A stretch of 64,000 bases of DNA, taken from assembly GCF_052116145.1 (NCBI RefSeq), contig NZ_JBQKLQ010000003.1:62001-126000 (forward strand), in the 5' to 3' direction. Under the pieces are notes generated by a model. The model was not told the origin of the DNA, did not search any database, and saw only the letters and a program-made list of their open reading frames with translations. The number at the start of each line of letters is the position of its first letter. Positions within the stretch are counted from its first letter, which is position 1. The DNA comes from Fundicoccus sp052116145 (GTDB lineage: Bacteria > Bacillota > Bacilli > Lactobacillales > Aerococcaceae). The translations under genes were made by a program, and so were the position numbers. Of this stretch, positions 54,384 to 62,978 are shown piece by piece.

Positions 54384-54425
54384 ACAGCACGTCTACCGAC
54401 TGAAAAGCCGAGTAGATGTGCTGTC
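54384..54425 (-). terminator. terminator after dnaX
   Basis: On the minus strand ACAGCACATCTAC / GTAGACGTGCTGT stem (one mismatch) with a 15-base loop, then TTTTCTG. Confidence 0.8.
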
Positions 54426-54449
54426 CTATTGTGCCTGTAGTTCGTTTTT

Positions 54450-56729
54450 TTATTCTTCCATCGGTATTTCTTCATGAATGATATTCACTCGTTCACCAAA
54501 TAATTCGAGTGCCTTAGAAATCACTGGCGGCACTTCAACTTCTTCGTTTTCAGACAAGGCGACGTCATTGTTGGTATCCAGTTCTCGACCAACTTGAGAC
54601 GATCCACTCGCTAAAGTTTCTCGTTCTGGCTGACCGGTTTGCCCTGATGCTTCTGGATCACTTGCTTCGAGCGAAGGATCCACGTATTGATCCGCATCAG
54701 AATGGGCCTTATCATAAGCCGTTTGAGCGGTTTGGACAATGTTGTGCGTCATATCTCGCATTGTAGGAAGCGAAGGTTTCGCCACTGGCGCTTTAGCTTG
54801 ACCACTCACTTGAGTTTTGGATTCAGAGTCCGTGTTTGCTTTAGCCTGACCACTCTCACGAGCATTCGCAGCAGCACCGTTAGAGTCAGCCTCATTGATG
54901 GCTGGCTTTTCAAGTGCAGCTTCTTCAGCAACATAAGCAGCCTTATCATTATCATCATCGTCGTCTTGCCCTTCTAAAATCACTGGCTGACCATTGTTAC
55001 GATCGTGAAGGATTTTATAGTTTTGGCGCTCTTTTTGCCATTCTCTCGATAAAATAAAGGCTAACTTCGTTGATTCACCAAGTTTTTCACTTGTAATATT
55101 CTCTAGCAATTGCTTCAACATGGCATCATTTTGAACCAAACCACACATCTGCTCATTATCAAAGCTAATCAACACCCGATTAGGGCCTGCTGCCAATGGC
55201 TGTGTTGCCATTAACTTCGCTCGGTGTTGCGGAGATAATTCGTTTAAAATCACACTCCACTGTTGCTTGATCGCCATAATATGCTGACGCGTTGCCACAT
55301 TTAAAACGTCGTACACTTGCTGTAATCGTAAACGGTAAACCATTTGCGGTACCTTTGGACGTGGACGTGGTGTTAAAGGCTCGTCTTGCTTAACGACCTC
55401 AGCCGCTCCAGAACCAGAACCACCCCTTCCACCACCAGCAGCCTCTCCTTCATTAAGAGGCGCTACCGACAGACGCTCTGTTTTCCCTTCGCTAACACGC
55501 TCCAATTGTTGTTGGGTCCCCTTCAGTTGTTGATACATTTGCGACATTTGCTCTTCCAATTCCGCAATTCTTTGTTGCATCGCTTGAACCGCTTCGCTTC
55601 CAGCAGCCTCAGCGCCCGCCGAAGCCACAACACCAGAACCAGTCGTCACTTGCAAGTCAGGTTGCTCCACCAACTGGACCGTCATAACCTCCAAATATAA
55701 ATCTGGCTGATTTGAAAAACGCATTTGATTTTGCGCTTCATTCAGGCCGTTGATTAACGTATAGTAGAAACTTCCTGGCACACTATCACGCAATGGTTGT
55801 AACTCAGCATCACTCAATAAAGTCTTATTCGCCGACGAATGCATCGTCAACAAGACATCACGACTAAATAGAATCAGTTCCTCAATAAAACGACTCGCTT
55901 GCTTACCCGACTGCAATTGCTCATCAAGAATCGTCAAAGCCGCTTCAACCTCACGTTCATATAAAGACAGAATATACTTCACGTACGTCATCTGATCAAA
56001 ACTTCCCGACACCTGCAGCGCCGTTTGTGTCATTAACTCTTCATTATTGAAAGACAAAGCCTGATCCAGCAAACTTAAGCTATCGCGCATCCCACCATTG
56101 GACGCACGCGCAATAATTGCCAAAGCTTCCTCCTCATAATCCACCTGATACTCATCGAGAATATGCCCCATATGCGACATAATGTCGCGATCCTTCAAAC
56201 GCTGAAAATCAAACCGCTGCGTCCGTGACAGAATTGTCGCCGGAATTTTATGTGGCTCCGTCGTTGCTAGAATAAACAAAACCTGAGCTGGCGGCTCCTC
56301 CAACGTCTTTAATAAAGCGTTGAAAGCACCTGTCGTCAACATATGAACCTCATCAATAATATAAACCTTGTAAGAAGCTTGCGTTGGCGCATAACGCACT
56401 TTATCACGCAAATCACGAATCTCCTCGACCCCATTATTACTCGCCGCATCAATCTCAATCACGTCACTCACTTGACCAGCCGTGATCCCCTGACACAACT
56501 CACACTCATTACAAGGATTACCATCCACCTGATTTGGACAATTGACCGCCTTCGATAAGATTTTCGCCGCACTCGTCTTCCCCGTCCCACGCGGACCCGT
56601 GAACAAATAAGCATGACTCAACTGCTCATTTTTAATCGCATTTTTCAAAGTCTCAGCGATCATACCCTGACCCACTAACTGATCAAAATTCTGTGGCCGC
56701 CAAACTCGATAAAGTGCTTGATAACTCAT
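54450..56729 (-). CDS. dnaX: DNA polymerase III gamma/tau subunit
   Basis: The protein has 759 residues, tau-length. SYQALYRVWRPQNFDQLVGQGMIAETLKNAI is the classic N terminus. Walker A TGPRGTGKTSAAK near residue 45, four-Cys zinc module CPNQVDGNPCNECELC, Walker B VYIIDEVHMLTTGAFNALLKTLEEPP, and SRTQRFDFQRL (arginine finger region). The C-terminal third has coiled coil (MQQRIAELEEQMSQMYQQLKGTQQQL), a Gly/Ala-rich linker and a variable acidic tail that ties helicase and polymerase. It is the clamp-loader motor, partner of HolB. I see no clear slippery run for a gamma frameshift. Confidence 0.96.
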   Translation of the reverse strand: MSYQALYRVWRPQNFDQLVGQGMIAETLKNAIKNEQLSHAYLFTGPRGTGKTSAAKILSKAVNCPNQVDGNPCNECELCQGITAGQVSDVIEIDAASNNGVEEIRDLRDKVRYAPTQASYKVYIIDEVHMLTTGAFNALLKTLEEPPAQVLFILATTEPHKIPATILSRTQRFDFQRLKDRDIMSHMGHILDEYQVDYEEEALAIIARASNGGMRDSLSLLDQALSFNNEELMTQTALQVSGSFDQMTYVKYILSLYEREVEAALTILDEQLQSGKQASRFIEELILFSRDVLLTMHSSANKTLLSDAELQPLRDSVPGSFYYTLINGLNEAQNQMRFSNQPDLYLEVMTVQLVEQPDLQVTTGSGVVASAGAEAAGSEAVQAMQQRIAELEEQMSQMYQQLKGTQQQLERVSEGKTERLSVAPLNEGEAAGGGRGGSGSGAAEVVKQDEPLTPRPRPKVPQMVYRLRLQQVYDVLNVATRQHIMAIKQQWSVILNELSPQHRAKLMATQPLAAGPNRVLISFDNEQMCGLVQNDAMLKQLLENITSEKLGESTKLAFILSREWQKERQNYKILHDRNNGQPVILEGQDDDDDNDKAAYVAEEAALEKPAINEADSNGAAANARESGQAKANTDSESKTQVSGQAKAPVAKPSLPTMRDMTHNIVQTAQTAYDKAHSDADQYVDPSLEASDPEASGQTGQPERETLASGSSQVGRELDTNNDVALSENEEVEVPPVISKALELFGERVNIIHEEIPMEE

Positions 56730-57013
56730 GCTTAAACCCTCCCTGAAAATAAAAACTTGACCTAATTATAACGAACTTCCAAACACATTACCACGACACA
56801 GGCAAAATAAGGCCCCAGAAAAAAGAGCGACCCAAGCAAGCGCCCACCCCCTCAAACCGCCCATCCACCGCAACCTTCGAATAAATTCCCAGTAACAAGC
56901 CATTACTCCCATCTCCAGCCGTCTATTATGGTCTACTTGAAAATCTCAACGCTCACCCATTGTGACGTCTCAATGCTCACTATTATACCATATGTCTTCT
57001 TGGCACTTCACAA
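56730..57013. other. gene-free stretch upstream of dnaX, no feature seen
   Basis: Between the divergent dnaX and SAP-domain genes. It contains no repeat related to others in the window. It should hold the dnaX promoter, which I cannot place with confidence. Confidence 0.5.
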
Positions 57014-57014
57014 A

Positions 57015-57044
57015 TTGAAGTCCGCTAAGCGCCTATGGTATACT
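57015..57044 (+). promoter_or_regulatory. promoter of the SAP-domain gene
   Basis: -35 TTGAAG (57015-57020), 18-base spacer, -10 TATACT (57039-57044), 33 bases before the start codon. Confidence 0.7.
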
Positions 57045-57076
57045 ATTTTCAGATAGATTAGAGGAGGTAGCTTTAT

Positions 57077-57667
57077 ATGAAGGAAACTGATTTTTCTAAA
57101 TTAAATGGGAGCGCCGCAGACATTCAGTATTTGAAGGAACTTTATGCTAACCACGAACACATGCCTTACATATCACCCGAGCGTGATTTAGCGTTATGGT
57201 TAGACAAGGCTGCCATGAGCTCTGGTGAAGCAGTCCCTAAACGTAATATGGTCAAAACACCTGAAGGCTACTTACCAGGACATATGATTATTTTATGGCG
57301 TGTTCAATTTGGAACTTATGACAACACGACGGTTATTTCCAAATATTTCGAATATGATTATGGGATTGATGCCAAAGCAGATATCGAAGACTTAATTGAA
57401 GATGGCTTGGTAATGGTGATGACAGCTAAAGAATCACTAACTTATATGACTGCACCGCTCTTGAAGAAGTGGTTGAAGGATAAAAGCGTGACGGTTTTTT
57501 CTAAGATGAAAAAAGATGAATTAATAGAAGCCGTCCGTGAAGCTTATACGGAGGAAGAGTTGGCGAAAAAATTTACCTTGCGTGGTTACTACTTGAGTGA
57601 AGCAGGCGAAAAAGTACTCGCAAATAATCCGGCTGTTATCGATAAACACCCTAAGAAAAAGTATTAA
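57077..57667 (+). CDS. SAP-domain protein of unknown function
   Basis: The protein has 196 residues. The start has AGAGGAGG nine bases upstream. Residues about 117-158 (MTAPLLKKWLKDKSVTVFSKMKKDELIEAVREAYT) have the helix-turn-helix spacing of a SAP or HeH domain, which binds DNA in many phage and chromosomal proteins. The N-terminal 110 residues (with ILWRVQFGTYDNTTVISKYFEYDYGIDAKADIEDLIEDGLV) are not recognised. It has its own promoter and a hairpin terminator, and lies on the plus strand inside the otherwise minus-strand tadA-ffs-dnaX run, so it is an insertion relative to the common order. Confidence 0.7.
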   Translation: MKETDFSKLNGSAADIQYLKELYANHEHMPYISPERDLALWLDKAAMSSGEAVPKRNMVKTPEGYLPGHMIILWRVQFGTYDNTTVISKYFEYDYGIDAKADIEDLIEDGLVMVMTAKESLTYMTAPLLKKWLKDKSVTVFSKMKKDELIEAVREAYTEEELAKKFTLRGYYLSEAGEKVLANNPAVIDKHPKKKY

Positions 57668-57673
57668 AAGAAA

Positions 57674-57715
57674 AACGCGACGATTTAGCTTTAAGAAAGC
57701 GTAGATCGTCGCGTT
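57674..57715 (+). terminator. terminator after the SAP-domain gene
   Basis: Perfect stem CGCGACGAT / ATCGTCGCG with a longer inner hairpin. It has only a weak T run. Confidence 0.65.
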
Positions 57716-57738
57716 ATGTTTAATGTTAAGTAAAAAAA

Positions 57739-57810
57739 ATGGCACATGGTATCGTCACTTATAGCTGCTACCTTCCGGTCCTGACTCGATTCGTGACTCA
57801 ACCATTGCCA
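57739..57810 (-). ncRNA. ffs: signal recognition particle RNA (short bacterial type)
   Basis: The minus strand has the invariant SRP helix-8 core GTCAGGACCGGAAGGTAGCA, flanked by pairing arms GAGTCAC / GTGAC and closing TGGCA...TGCCA, followed by eight T residues. The RNA is about 72 nt, the 4.5S-like type without an Alu domain. It pairs with Ffh to target membrane proteins. Its position between tadA and dnaX is the usual one in Lactobacillales. Confidence 0.96.
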
Positions 57811-57816
57811 ATTAGT

Positions 57817-57845
57817 ATTATAGCACAGTAAAATTTATTTGTAAA
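57817..57845 (-). promoter_or_regulatory. ffs promoter
   Basis: Minus strand -35 TTTACA (57845-57840), 17-base spacer, extended -10 TGCTATAAT (TATAAT at 57822-57817), about seven bases before the RNA 5' end. Confidence 0.85.
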
Positions 57846-57885
57846 ACATAGATTTATGAGGGGAGTATTTGTTTCCAAACAATCG

Positions 57886-58053
57886 TTATCCACTTGTTGA
57901 AAGCCACCAACTAGCAATTTCCCCTGTTTCGCCTTGAGTTCCATGCACAAACTGTGCATAAACATGCACTTATGAACAGAACATCTGTGCGCAACTTTTA
58001 TTAAGCAGTCATTTAAGTAAAAGTTATCCACTAAATCACAGACTTATGCACAG
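57886..58053. promoter_or_regulatory. cluster of DnaA-box-like 9-mers
   Basis: Four 9-mers each differ by one base from TTATCCACA: TTATCCACT at 57886 and 58025, TTATGCACA at 58045, and its reverse complement TGTGCATAA at 57953. A weaker TTATGAACA is at 57970. All lie within 168 gene-free bases between ffs and tadA. Confidence 0.5.
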
Positions 58054-58064
58054 CACAAGTCTTT

Positions 58065-58598
58065 TTAGGCTTCGTCAGCCGCTTCTTTCTTCAACTGTTT
58101 GCGTTCTTTGTTGCGTTTGCGCAGCGATTGGAAGAACGTTGTTAATAACTGCCCACACTCCTCGCGCAAAATCCCTTCCACTACTTCCGGTTGGTGATTA
58201 AAACGTTCGTCTGCCAATAAATTCATCAAAGTGCCGGCACAACCCGCTTTAAGGTCCGGCGCCCCATATACGACACGCTCAACACGCGACATAATCAACG
58301 CACCGGAACACATTGGGCATGGCTCGAGCGTCACATAGAGGGTCGCTTCTTCCAGTCGCCAAGCATTCAGCGCTTGGTTGGCCTCTTGAATCGCAAGGAT
58401 CTCGGCATGTCCGACCGCACTATGGCTCAGCTCGCGTAAGTTATGGGCTCTGGCGATGATTTCGCCGTCTTTGACAATGACTGCCCCGATTGGCACCTCG
58501 CCTTTCTCCCCTGCCATTACCGCTTCATCCAGGGCGGCACGCATCCACCGCTCATGTTCCAGTCTGTCCTTTTCGCTTAATTCTTCCGCTGTTATCAT
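58065..58598 (-). CDS. tadA: tRNA-specific adenosine deaminase
   Basis: The protein has 177 residues. HERWMRAALDEAVMAGEKGEVPIGAVIVKDGEII opens the deaminase fold. Zinc/catalytic motif: VGHAEILAIQEAN (His and proton-shuttle Glu near residue 65) and TLEPCPMCSGALIMSRVERVVYGA (two zinc Cys near 95). It turns A34 to inosine in tRNA-Arg (ACG). The C-terminal 20 residues are basic (KRNKERKQLKKEA). It is followed by the ffs RNA gene on the same strand. Confidence 0.95.
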   Translation of the reverse strand: MITAEELSEKDRLEHERWMRAALDEAVMAGEKGEVPIGAVIVKDGEIIARAHNLRELSHSAVGHAEILAIQEANQALNAWRLEEATLYVTLEPCPMCSGALIMSRVERVVYGAPDLKAGCAGTLMNLLADERFNHQPEVVEGILREECGQLLTTFFQSLRKRNKERKQLKKEAADEA

Positions 58599-58738
58599 TC
58601 ACTCACCTATTTTTTCTAAATATTTGATCTCTTTACACTTATTGTAGCATGTCTGATGCTTGGAATGCTTGTCGAGCCTTCAGTGTAAATGTTAAACTAG
58701 TAGAGACAAGACCTTAGTTTCTCGAAAGGACAACATAT

Positions 58739-59620
58739 ATGATTGATTCATTAAAAAATATCTATCCAAATAGTTTGCATAAGCCAAAAAAAGTGCCGAA
58801 TAGTGATGAGTATTTTCACTTTCTTTGTGATGAGGACAGTCTTTATATTCCTCTTCGTGATTTAGACGCTTCTCAACTCCAATTGTTAAAGATTTTTTCT
58901 CAAAAAACGATCGATGCGAGTCCTAACTTTCTGACCACCCACTTGGAAGAAAGTTGGTATCAATTTTTAGTTCATAAGCATCCGAATATGCCGACGGGTG
59001 TGGAACATATTCGGATGCTTCAGTTTGATTATTATAAACGCCCCGATGCGTTTGATTATGCGATGTGGCGAGAAACCTTGACGAATGCAATTGATGCTGT
59101 CGTAACAGTTATTCAGCTGAACGAAAGACGCATGTTAGTCATTCTAGACTCAGATAAGTTAGAAAACGATGCTATGACGCAAATCACGGGCCTCGTGAAT
59201 ACATTAGATGATGATTTTGAGTTATCCACAAGAGGGATTATTGGTCAAATTCATACTGTATCACAGGCCTTGCCAACGTTATATGAAAATGAGCAAGCCT
59301 TGTTTGATAAGGCGCTTCAGTCGGAAGTTTTTAATCATATCCAATTTTTATCCGATAGTCTCTTAACTTATATTGGCCATGAAGCAACGCTTCAACAGCC
59401 AATCCTATCGAATTTACGTCAACAAATTTTAACTAATTCTGAATACGAGGCGACAATCCGGACTTTATTCGAGCGTCGCGGAAACTTAACGCAAGCTGCG
59501 GACGCTTTATTCGTTCATCGCAACACCTTGACCTACCGCATGAACAAGTTTACTAAAGAGACTGGTTTTAACTTACAACATTTGCCTGACTTAATTATCT
59601 GCTACTTGGCACTCAATTAA
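58739..59620 (+). CDS. PucR/CdaR-type regulator (C-terminal HTH_30)
   Basis: The protein has 293 residues. The C-terminal helix-turn-helix reads TLFERRGNLTQAADALFVHRNTLTYRMNKFTKETGF (about residues 240-276), the same domain as the PucR at 12233. Upstream is a GGDEF-like CdaR segment (RRMLVILDSDKLENDAMTQITGLVNTL). It lacks the long N-terminal PucR ligand domain, so it is a short member, possibly sensing a different ligand. AAAGGA lies about nine bases before the ATG. No neighbouring operon suggests a target. It may act elsewhere or on the allantoin genes; this is open. Confidence 0.8.
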   Translation: MIDSLKNIYPNSLHKPKKVPNSDEYFHFLCDEDSLYIPLRDLDASQLQLLKIFSQKTIDASPNFLTTHLEESWYQFLVHKHPNMPTGVEHIRMLQFDYYKRPDAFDYAMWRETLTNAIDAVVTVIQLNERRMLVILDSDKLENDAMTQITGLVNTLDDDFELSTRGIIGQIHTVSQALPTLYENEQALFDKALQSEVFNHIQFLSDSLLTYIGHEATLQQPILSNLRQQILTNSEYEATIRTLFERRGNLTQAADALFVHRNTLTYRMNKFTKETGFNLQHLPDLIICYLALN

Positions 59621-59627
59621 ATACAAT

Positions 59628-59716
59628 AAGGTGTCAGTCACTCGCATTCCTGACGATTATAAAAGATCTCTGTGCTTTAATTTTTAATCGTCGCAAATCG
59701 CGATGAGCGACACCTT
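59628..59716 (-). repeat. palindromic intergenic element, copy E
   Basis: An 89-bp element with perfect 8-bp outer arms AAGGTGTC / GACACCTT and inner arms GACGATTA / TAATCGTC. Minus-strand reading: GGTGTCGCTCATCG, then TATAATCGTCAGGAATGCGA and GTGACTGACACC. The best-preserved outer arms of the family apart from copy C. Confidence 0.88.
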
Positions 59717-59919
59717 TTGTTTTTGTGGCTTGTATATAGAAAGATGTATTGAATGTAGGTGTGTGTGAGCTTTGCAAGGGCTGTGTGAGAATAGCTTTTG
59801 TTTCCCTTCTTGTGTGCGTCACATCATCGCGAAAGTAACAAGGATGTGAGACATATTCCAGAATCCGTCGCTCGACTCGTCATGATATGAGAGAATTTTC
59901 AGACTTTATAGGTACACAA

Positions 59920-59968
59920 AAAACCGTGACTAGCGCTAATTAGTCAGCGCTAGTCACGGTTCTTTTTC
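59920..59968. terminator. bidirectional terminator
   Basis: Perfect 16-bp stem AACCGTGACTAGCGCT / AGCGCTAGTCACGGTT with an 8-base loop and T/A runs on both sides. It separates the convergent regulator and YtxH-like genes. Confidence 0.92.
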
Positions 59969-59975
59969 TATTTGC

Positions 59976-60320
59976 TTAGTCGAAGTAATCTGAAACTTTT
60001 GATGTCGCGTCCGAAGTTACCTTTTTCGCACGATCAATAATTTCACTAAACGCATCGCCTGTTTTATCCTTTAAGCTGCCTGCTTGATTCGCAAACTTCA
60101 TTAAAGTGTTGATTTCTGCATCATCCAAATTATCAACAGCTGAAACAAGGGCATCTGATCCGTTTAAAGTATGTTTTACAAATGATTTTGCTTTTTCACG
60201 ATTGATGATGCCTTCAACTTTTTCACGAGCTGAATCATTCATATAAACAAAAGCCGCTAAACCAGCCACTGTAGCAGCTGATCCTAGTAAAACCGTCGCA
60301 ATATATCCTTTTCTATTCAT
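59976..60320 (-). CDS. YtxH-like membrane-anchored protein
   Basis: The protein has 114 residues. ATG 60320 follows AGGAGG by seven bases; the longer reading from 60377 is not supported. The N-terminal segment GYIATVLLGSAATVAGLAAFVYM is a membrane anchor, then a charged helical region (AREKVEGIINREKAKSFVKHTL) and a C-terminal helix (TGDAFSEIIDRAKKVTSDATSKVSDYF), as in YtxH/YtxG general-stress proteins. The molecular role is unknown. It sits downstream of clpC but behind that gene's terminator. Confidence 0.7.
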   Translation of the reverse strand: MNRKGYIATVLLGSAATVAGLAAFVYMNDSAREKVEGIINREKAKSFVKHTLNGSDALVSAVDNLDDAEINTLMKFANQAGSLKDKTGDAFSEIIDRAKKVTSDATSKVSDYFD

Positions 60321-60428
60321 CTTTGTTCCTCCTACTTTCAAAAAATTAAATTTTTCTATAATTAAATTATAACACACACCCTATCAGACCTCTATTTAAA
60401 ACACTTACTCTTTTCTTGCGTTTCTATA

Positions 60429-60466
60429 CAAAAACTCCCTCTAAGACCATTCGCCTTGAGGAAGCT
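60429..60466 (-). terminator. terminator after clpC
   Basis: Minus strand: CTTCCTCAAG...CTTAGAGGGAG stem followed by TTTTTG, 17 bases past the clpC stop. Confidence 0.75.
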
Positions 60467-60482
60467 TTGATGTTTAGATTAA

Positions 60483-62966
60483 TTATTTAGAACTTTGTTT
60501 CGAACGATTATTGATATTAATGTTACCTGAACGGCCACCGATGGTGATACTATCACCTAGCTCAATGTCGCCTCGCAGCATCATTTCGCTCAGCTCATCT
60601 TCAATTTGTTTTTGGATGGCACGGCGGATTGGACGCGCTCCATATTCTGGATCGTAACCCGCTTCTGCGATAATATCTACGGCAGTATCCGTTACGCGCG
60701 CTTCAATTTCAAGCTCATTCAAGCGGTGAATAATTTCTTGCGCTTGAAGTTTGACGATTTCGCGAATTTCTTCTTTCGTCAACGCATGGAAGACAACTGT
60801 CTCGTCGATACGGTTTAAAAACTCTGGTCGGAAAGCACGTTTCACTTCTTCAAGGATTCGTTTTTCCATTGCATCATGATCATCTTTATAAGAGACTGCA
60901 CCGAAACCAACTGACTTCTCGTCACGTAAGGCGGTTGCTCCTAAGTTTGATGTCATAATTATGATTGTGTTACGGAAGTCTACGCGACGTCCTTTACCGT
61001 CTGTTAAATGACCGTCATCAAATACTTGTAACAAAATATTAAAAACATCCGGATGGGCTTTTTCAACCTCATCTAATAGAATGACGCTGTATGGTTTTTG
61101 ACGAACTTTCTCAGTCAATTGCCCCGCTTCGTCATAGCCGACGTAACCTGGAGGTGAACCTACCAAGCGAGAAACACTGTGTTTTTCCATGTACTCTGAC
61201 ATATCAACACGAATCATGTTATCTTCGCTACCAAACATTGAATGAGCAAGTGTCTTCGCTAATTCCGTTTTACCCACACCTGTCGGCCCCAGGAATAAGA
61301 ATGAACCGATTGGACGTTTGGGACTCTTCAAACCACTTCGTGCACGACGAATCGCGCGAGCGACAGCTTGAACAGCTTTATCTTGGCCGATTACACTTTC
61401 ATGTAGTTCAGCTTCTAGATGGACTAATCGTTGGGATTCAGCCAATTCCATTTGGTTAACTGGAATACCTGTTGATAAAGCAATGACTTCTGCCACGTGA
61501 TTTGCATTCACCACTAAATGTTTCACTAATTCACCGTCTTTTTCTTGCTCGGTCGCTTTTTGAATATTAGTTTCGATTGCTTGTTCTTCTTGACGTAATT
61601 CAGCTGCTTGTTCAAAATTACGATCAAGAATTGCTTTTTCTTTTTTCTTAGATACTTCGACTAATTGACGTTCAAGGTTGGCAACTGACGATAATACGAT
61701 CGACTCGTCGATACGCACTTTTGCTGCTGCTTCATCAATTAAATCAACGGCCTTGTCTGGTAAACGACGCTCTGTTAAGTAACGTGCACTTAATTTCACG
61801 GCTGCTTGAACTGCTTCGTCTGTAATTTCAACTTTATGGTGATCTTCGTACTTGCTTTTCAGACCTTCAATAATTTGAATAGATTCGACTTGTGTTGGTT
61901 CATCGATTTGAACTTTTGAGAAACGACGTTCTAAAGCAGCATCTTTTTCAATGTACTTTTGGTACTCATCTAAAGTTGTTGCACCCACTGTTTGGATTTC
62001 TCCACGTGCTAGTGCAGGTTTCAAGATGTTAGATGCATCGATTGCACCTTCTGCACCACCTGCGCCGATTAATGTGTGTAATTCATCAATGAAGAGAATC
62101 ACTTGGCCATCGGCTGCAATTTCTTCAATAATCTTCTTCATACGTTCTTCGAACTCACCGCGATATTTCGTACCTGCGACTAAAGATGCCATATCTAACA
62201 TCATCAAGCGTTTGCTTGCGATATCTTCTGGTACTTCGCCGTCAATCATTCTTTGGGCTAAGCCTTCAGCAATCGCTGTTTTACCAACACCAGGTTCTCC
62301 TACGAGGACTGGGTTGTTTTTCGAACGACGGCTAATGATTTGGATGATACGACGGATTTCTTTTTTACGACCAATAACTGGATCGAGTTTGCCATCACGA
62401 GCGAGTTGTGTTAAGTCGCGCGCAACAGAATCTAATGTTGGTGTTTGGCTTGTTTCGGCTTGTTGACCTCTTTGGCGGCCATTGCCACGTTTGTTACCCA
62501 TTTGAGCACGCTCGTTATTGCCATTAATACCAATTAATTCATAGATTTTTTTGCGTAATTCATTTATATTAATGCCTAAATTTTTCAATAAGACTGTTGC
62601 TAAAATTTCTTCTTTTAACATACCTAATAGTAGATGTTCTGTGCCAACTTTTGGTGCACCTAGACGTTTGGCGTCATTAGATGCATTCATAATAATCTTT
62701 TTAGATCTAGGTGAATAAGGAATGACGATTTCGCCTTCGACGCGCGGATTCACGACTTTGCCATGAATTATTTCAAGCTCCATCAATAGTGATTGATAGT
62801 CGGCACCCACCTCGCGTAAAGCTTTTCCAGCAATTCCTTGTTCTTCACGGGCTAGTCCTAAAAGAATATGTTCTGTGCCTACCGCTTGATGTCTTAAATA
62901 ATACGCTTGTTCAGCTGCGTATATCATGACTTGACGGGCACTCTCTGTAAATAGTTCTTCAAACAT
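60483..62966 (-). CDS. clpC: ATP-dependent Clp protease ATPase subunit ClpC
   Basis: The protein has 827 residues. Two Clp-N repeats (1 to about 145: TESARQVMIYAAEQAYYLRHQAVGTEHILLGL) bind adaptors. First AAA module: Walker A VGEPGVGKTAIAEGL near 215. UVR-type middle domain with NFEQAAELRQEEQAIE near 440. Second module: LGPTGVGKTELAKTLA near 550 and ILLDEVEKAHPDVFN. The last about 20 residues are a Gly/Asn-rich tail. It unfolds substrates for ClpP. It is co-transcribed with ctsR, 12 bases upstream; mcsA and mcsB of Bacillus are absent, as in most Lactobacillales. Confidence 0.96.
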   Translation of the reverse strand: MFEELFTESARQVMIYAAEQAYYLRHQAVGTEHILLGLAREEQGIAGKALREVGADYQSLLMELEIIHGKVVNPRVEGEIVIPYSPRSKKIIMNASNDAKRLGAPKVGTEHLLLGMLKEEILATVLLKNLGININELRKKIYELIGINGNNERAQMGNKRGNGRQRGQQAETSQTPTLDSVARDLTQLARDGKLDPVIGRKKEIRRIIQIISRRSKNNPVLVGEPGVGKTAIAEGLAQRMIDGEVPEDIASKRLMMLDMASLVAGTKYRGEFEERMKKIIEEIAADGQVILFIDELHTLIGAGGAEGAIDASNILKPALARGEIQTVGATTLDEYQKYIEKDAALERRFSKVQIDEPTQVESIQIIEGLKSKYEDHHKVEITDEAVQAAVKLSARYLTERRLPDKAVDLIDEAAAKVRIDESIVLSSVANLERQLVEVSKKKEKAILDRNFEQAAELRQEEQAIETNIQKATEQEKDGELVKHLVVNANHVAEVIALSTGIPVNQMELAESQRLVHLEAELHESVIGQDKAVQAVARAIRRARSGLKSPKRPIGSFLFLGPTGVGKTELAKTLAHSMFGSEDNMIRVDMSEYMEKHSVSRLVGSPPGYVGYDEAGQLTEKVRQKPYSVILLDEVEKAHPDVFNILLQVFDDGHLTDGKGRRVDFRNTIIIMTSNLGATALRDEKSVGFGAVSYKDDHDAMEKRILEEVKRAFRPEFLNRIDETVVFHALTKEEIREIVKLQAQEIIHRLNELEIEARVTDTAVDIIAEAGYDPEYGARPIRRAIQKQIEDELSEMMLRGDIELGDSITIGGRSGNININNRSKQSSK

Positions 62967-62978
62967 TCATTTCACCTC

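Noticed and set aside
54687..55700. Frames opposite dnaX
   Set aside because: Shadows of the low-complexity C-terminal part of DnaX; no ribosome sites.
57674..57715. A seventh palindromic element copy (CGACGAT / ATCGTCG)
   Set aside because: It shares only the short inner word; outer arms and the conserved asymmetric arm are missing. It is better explained as the terminator of the SAP-domain gene.
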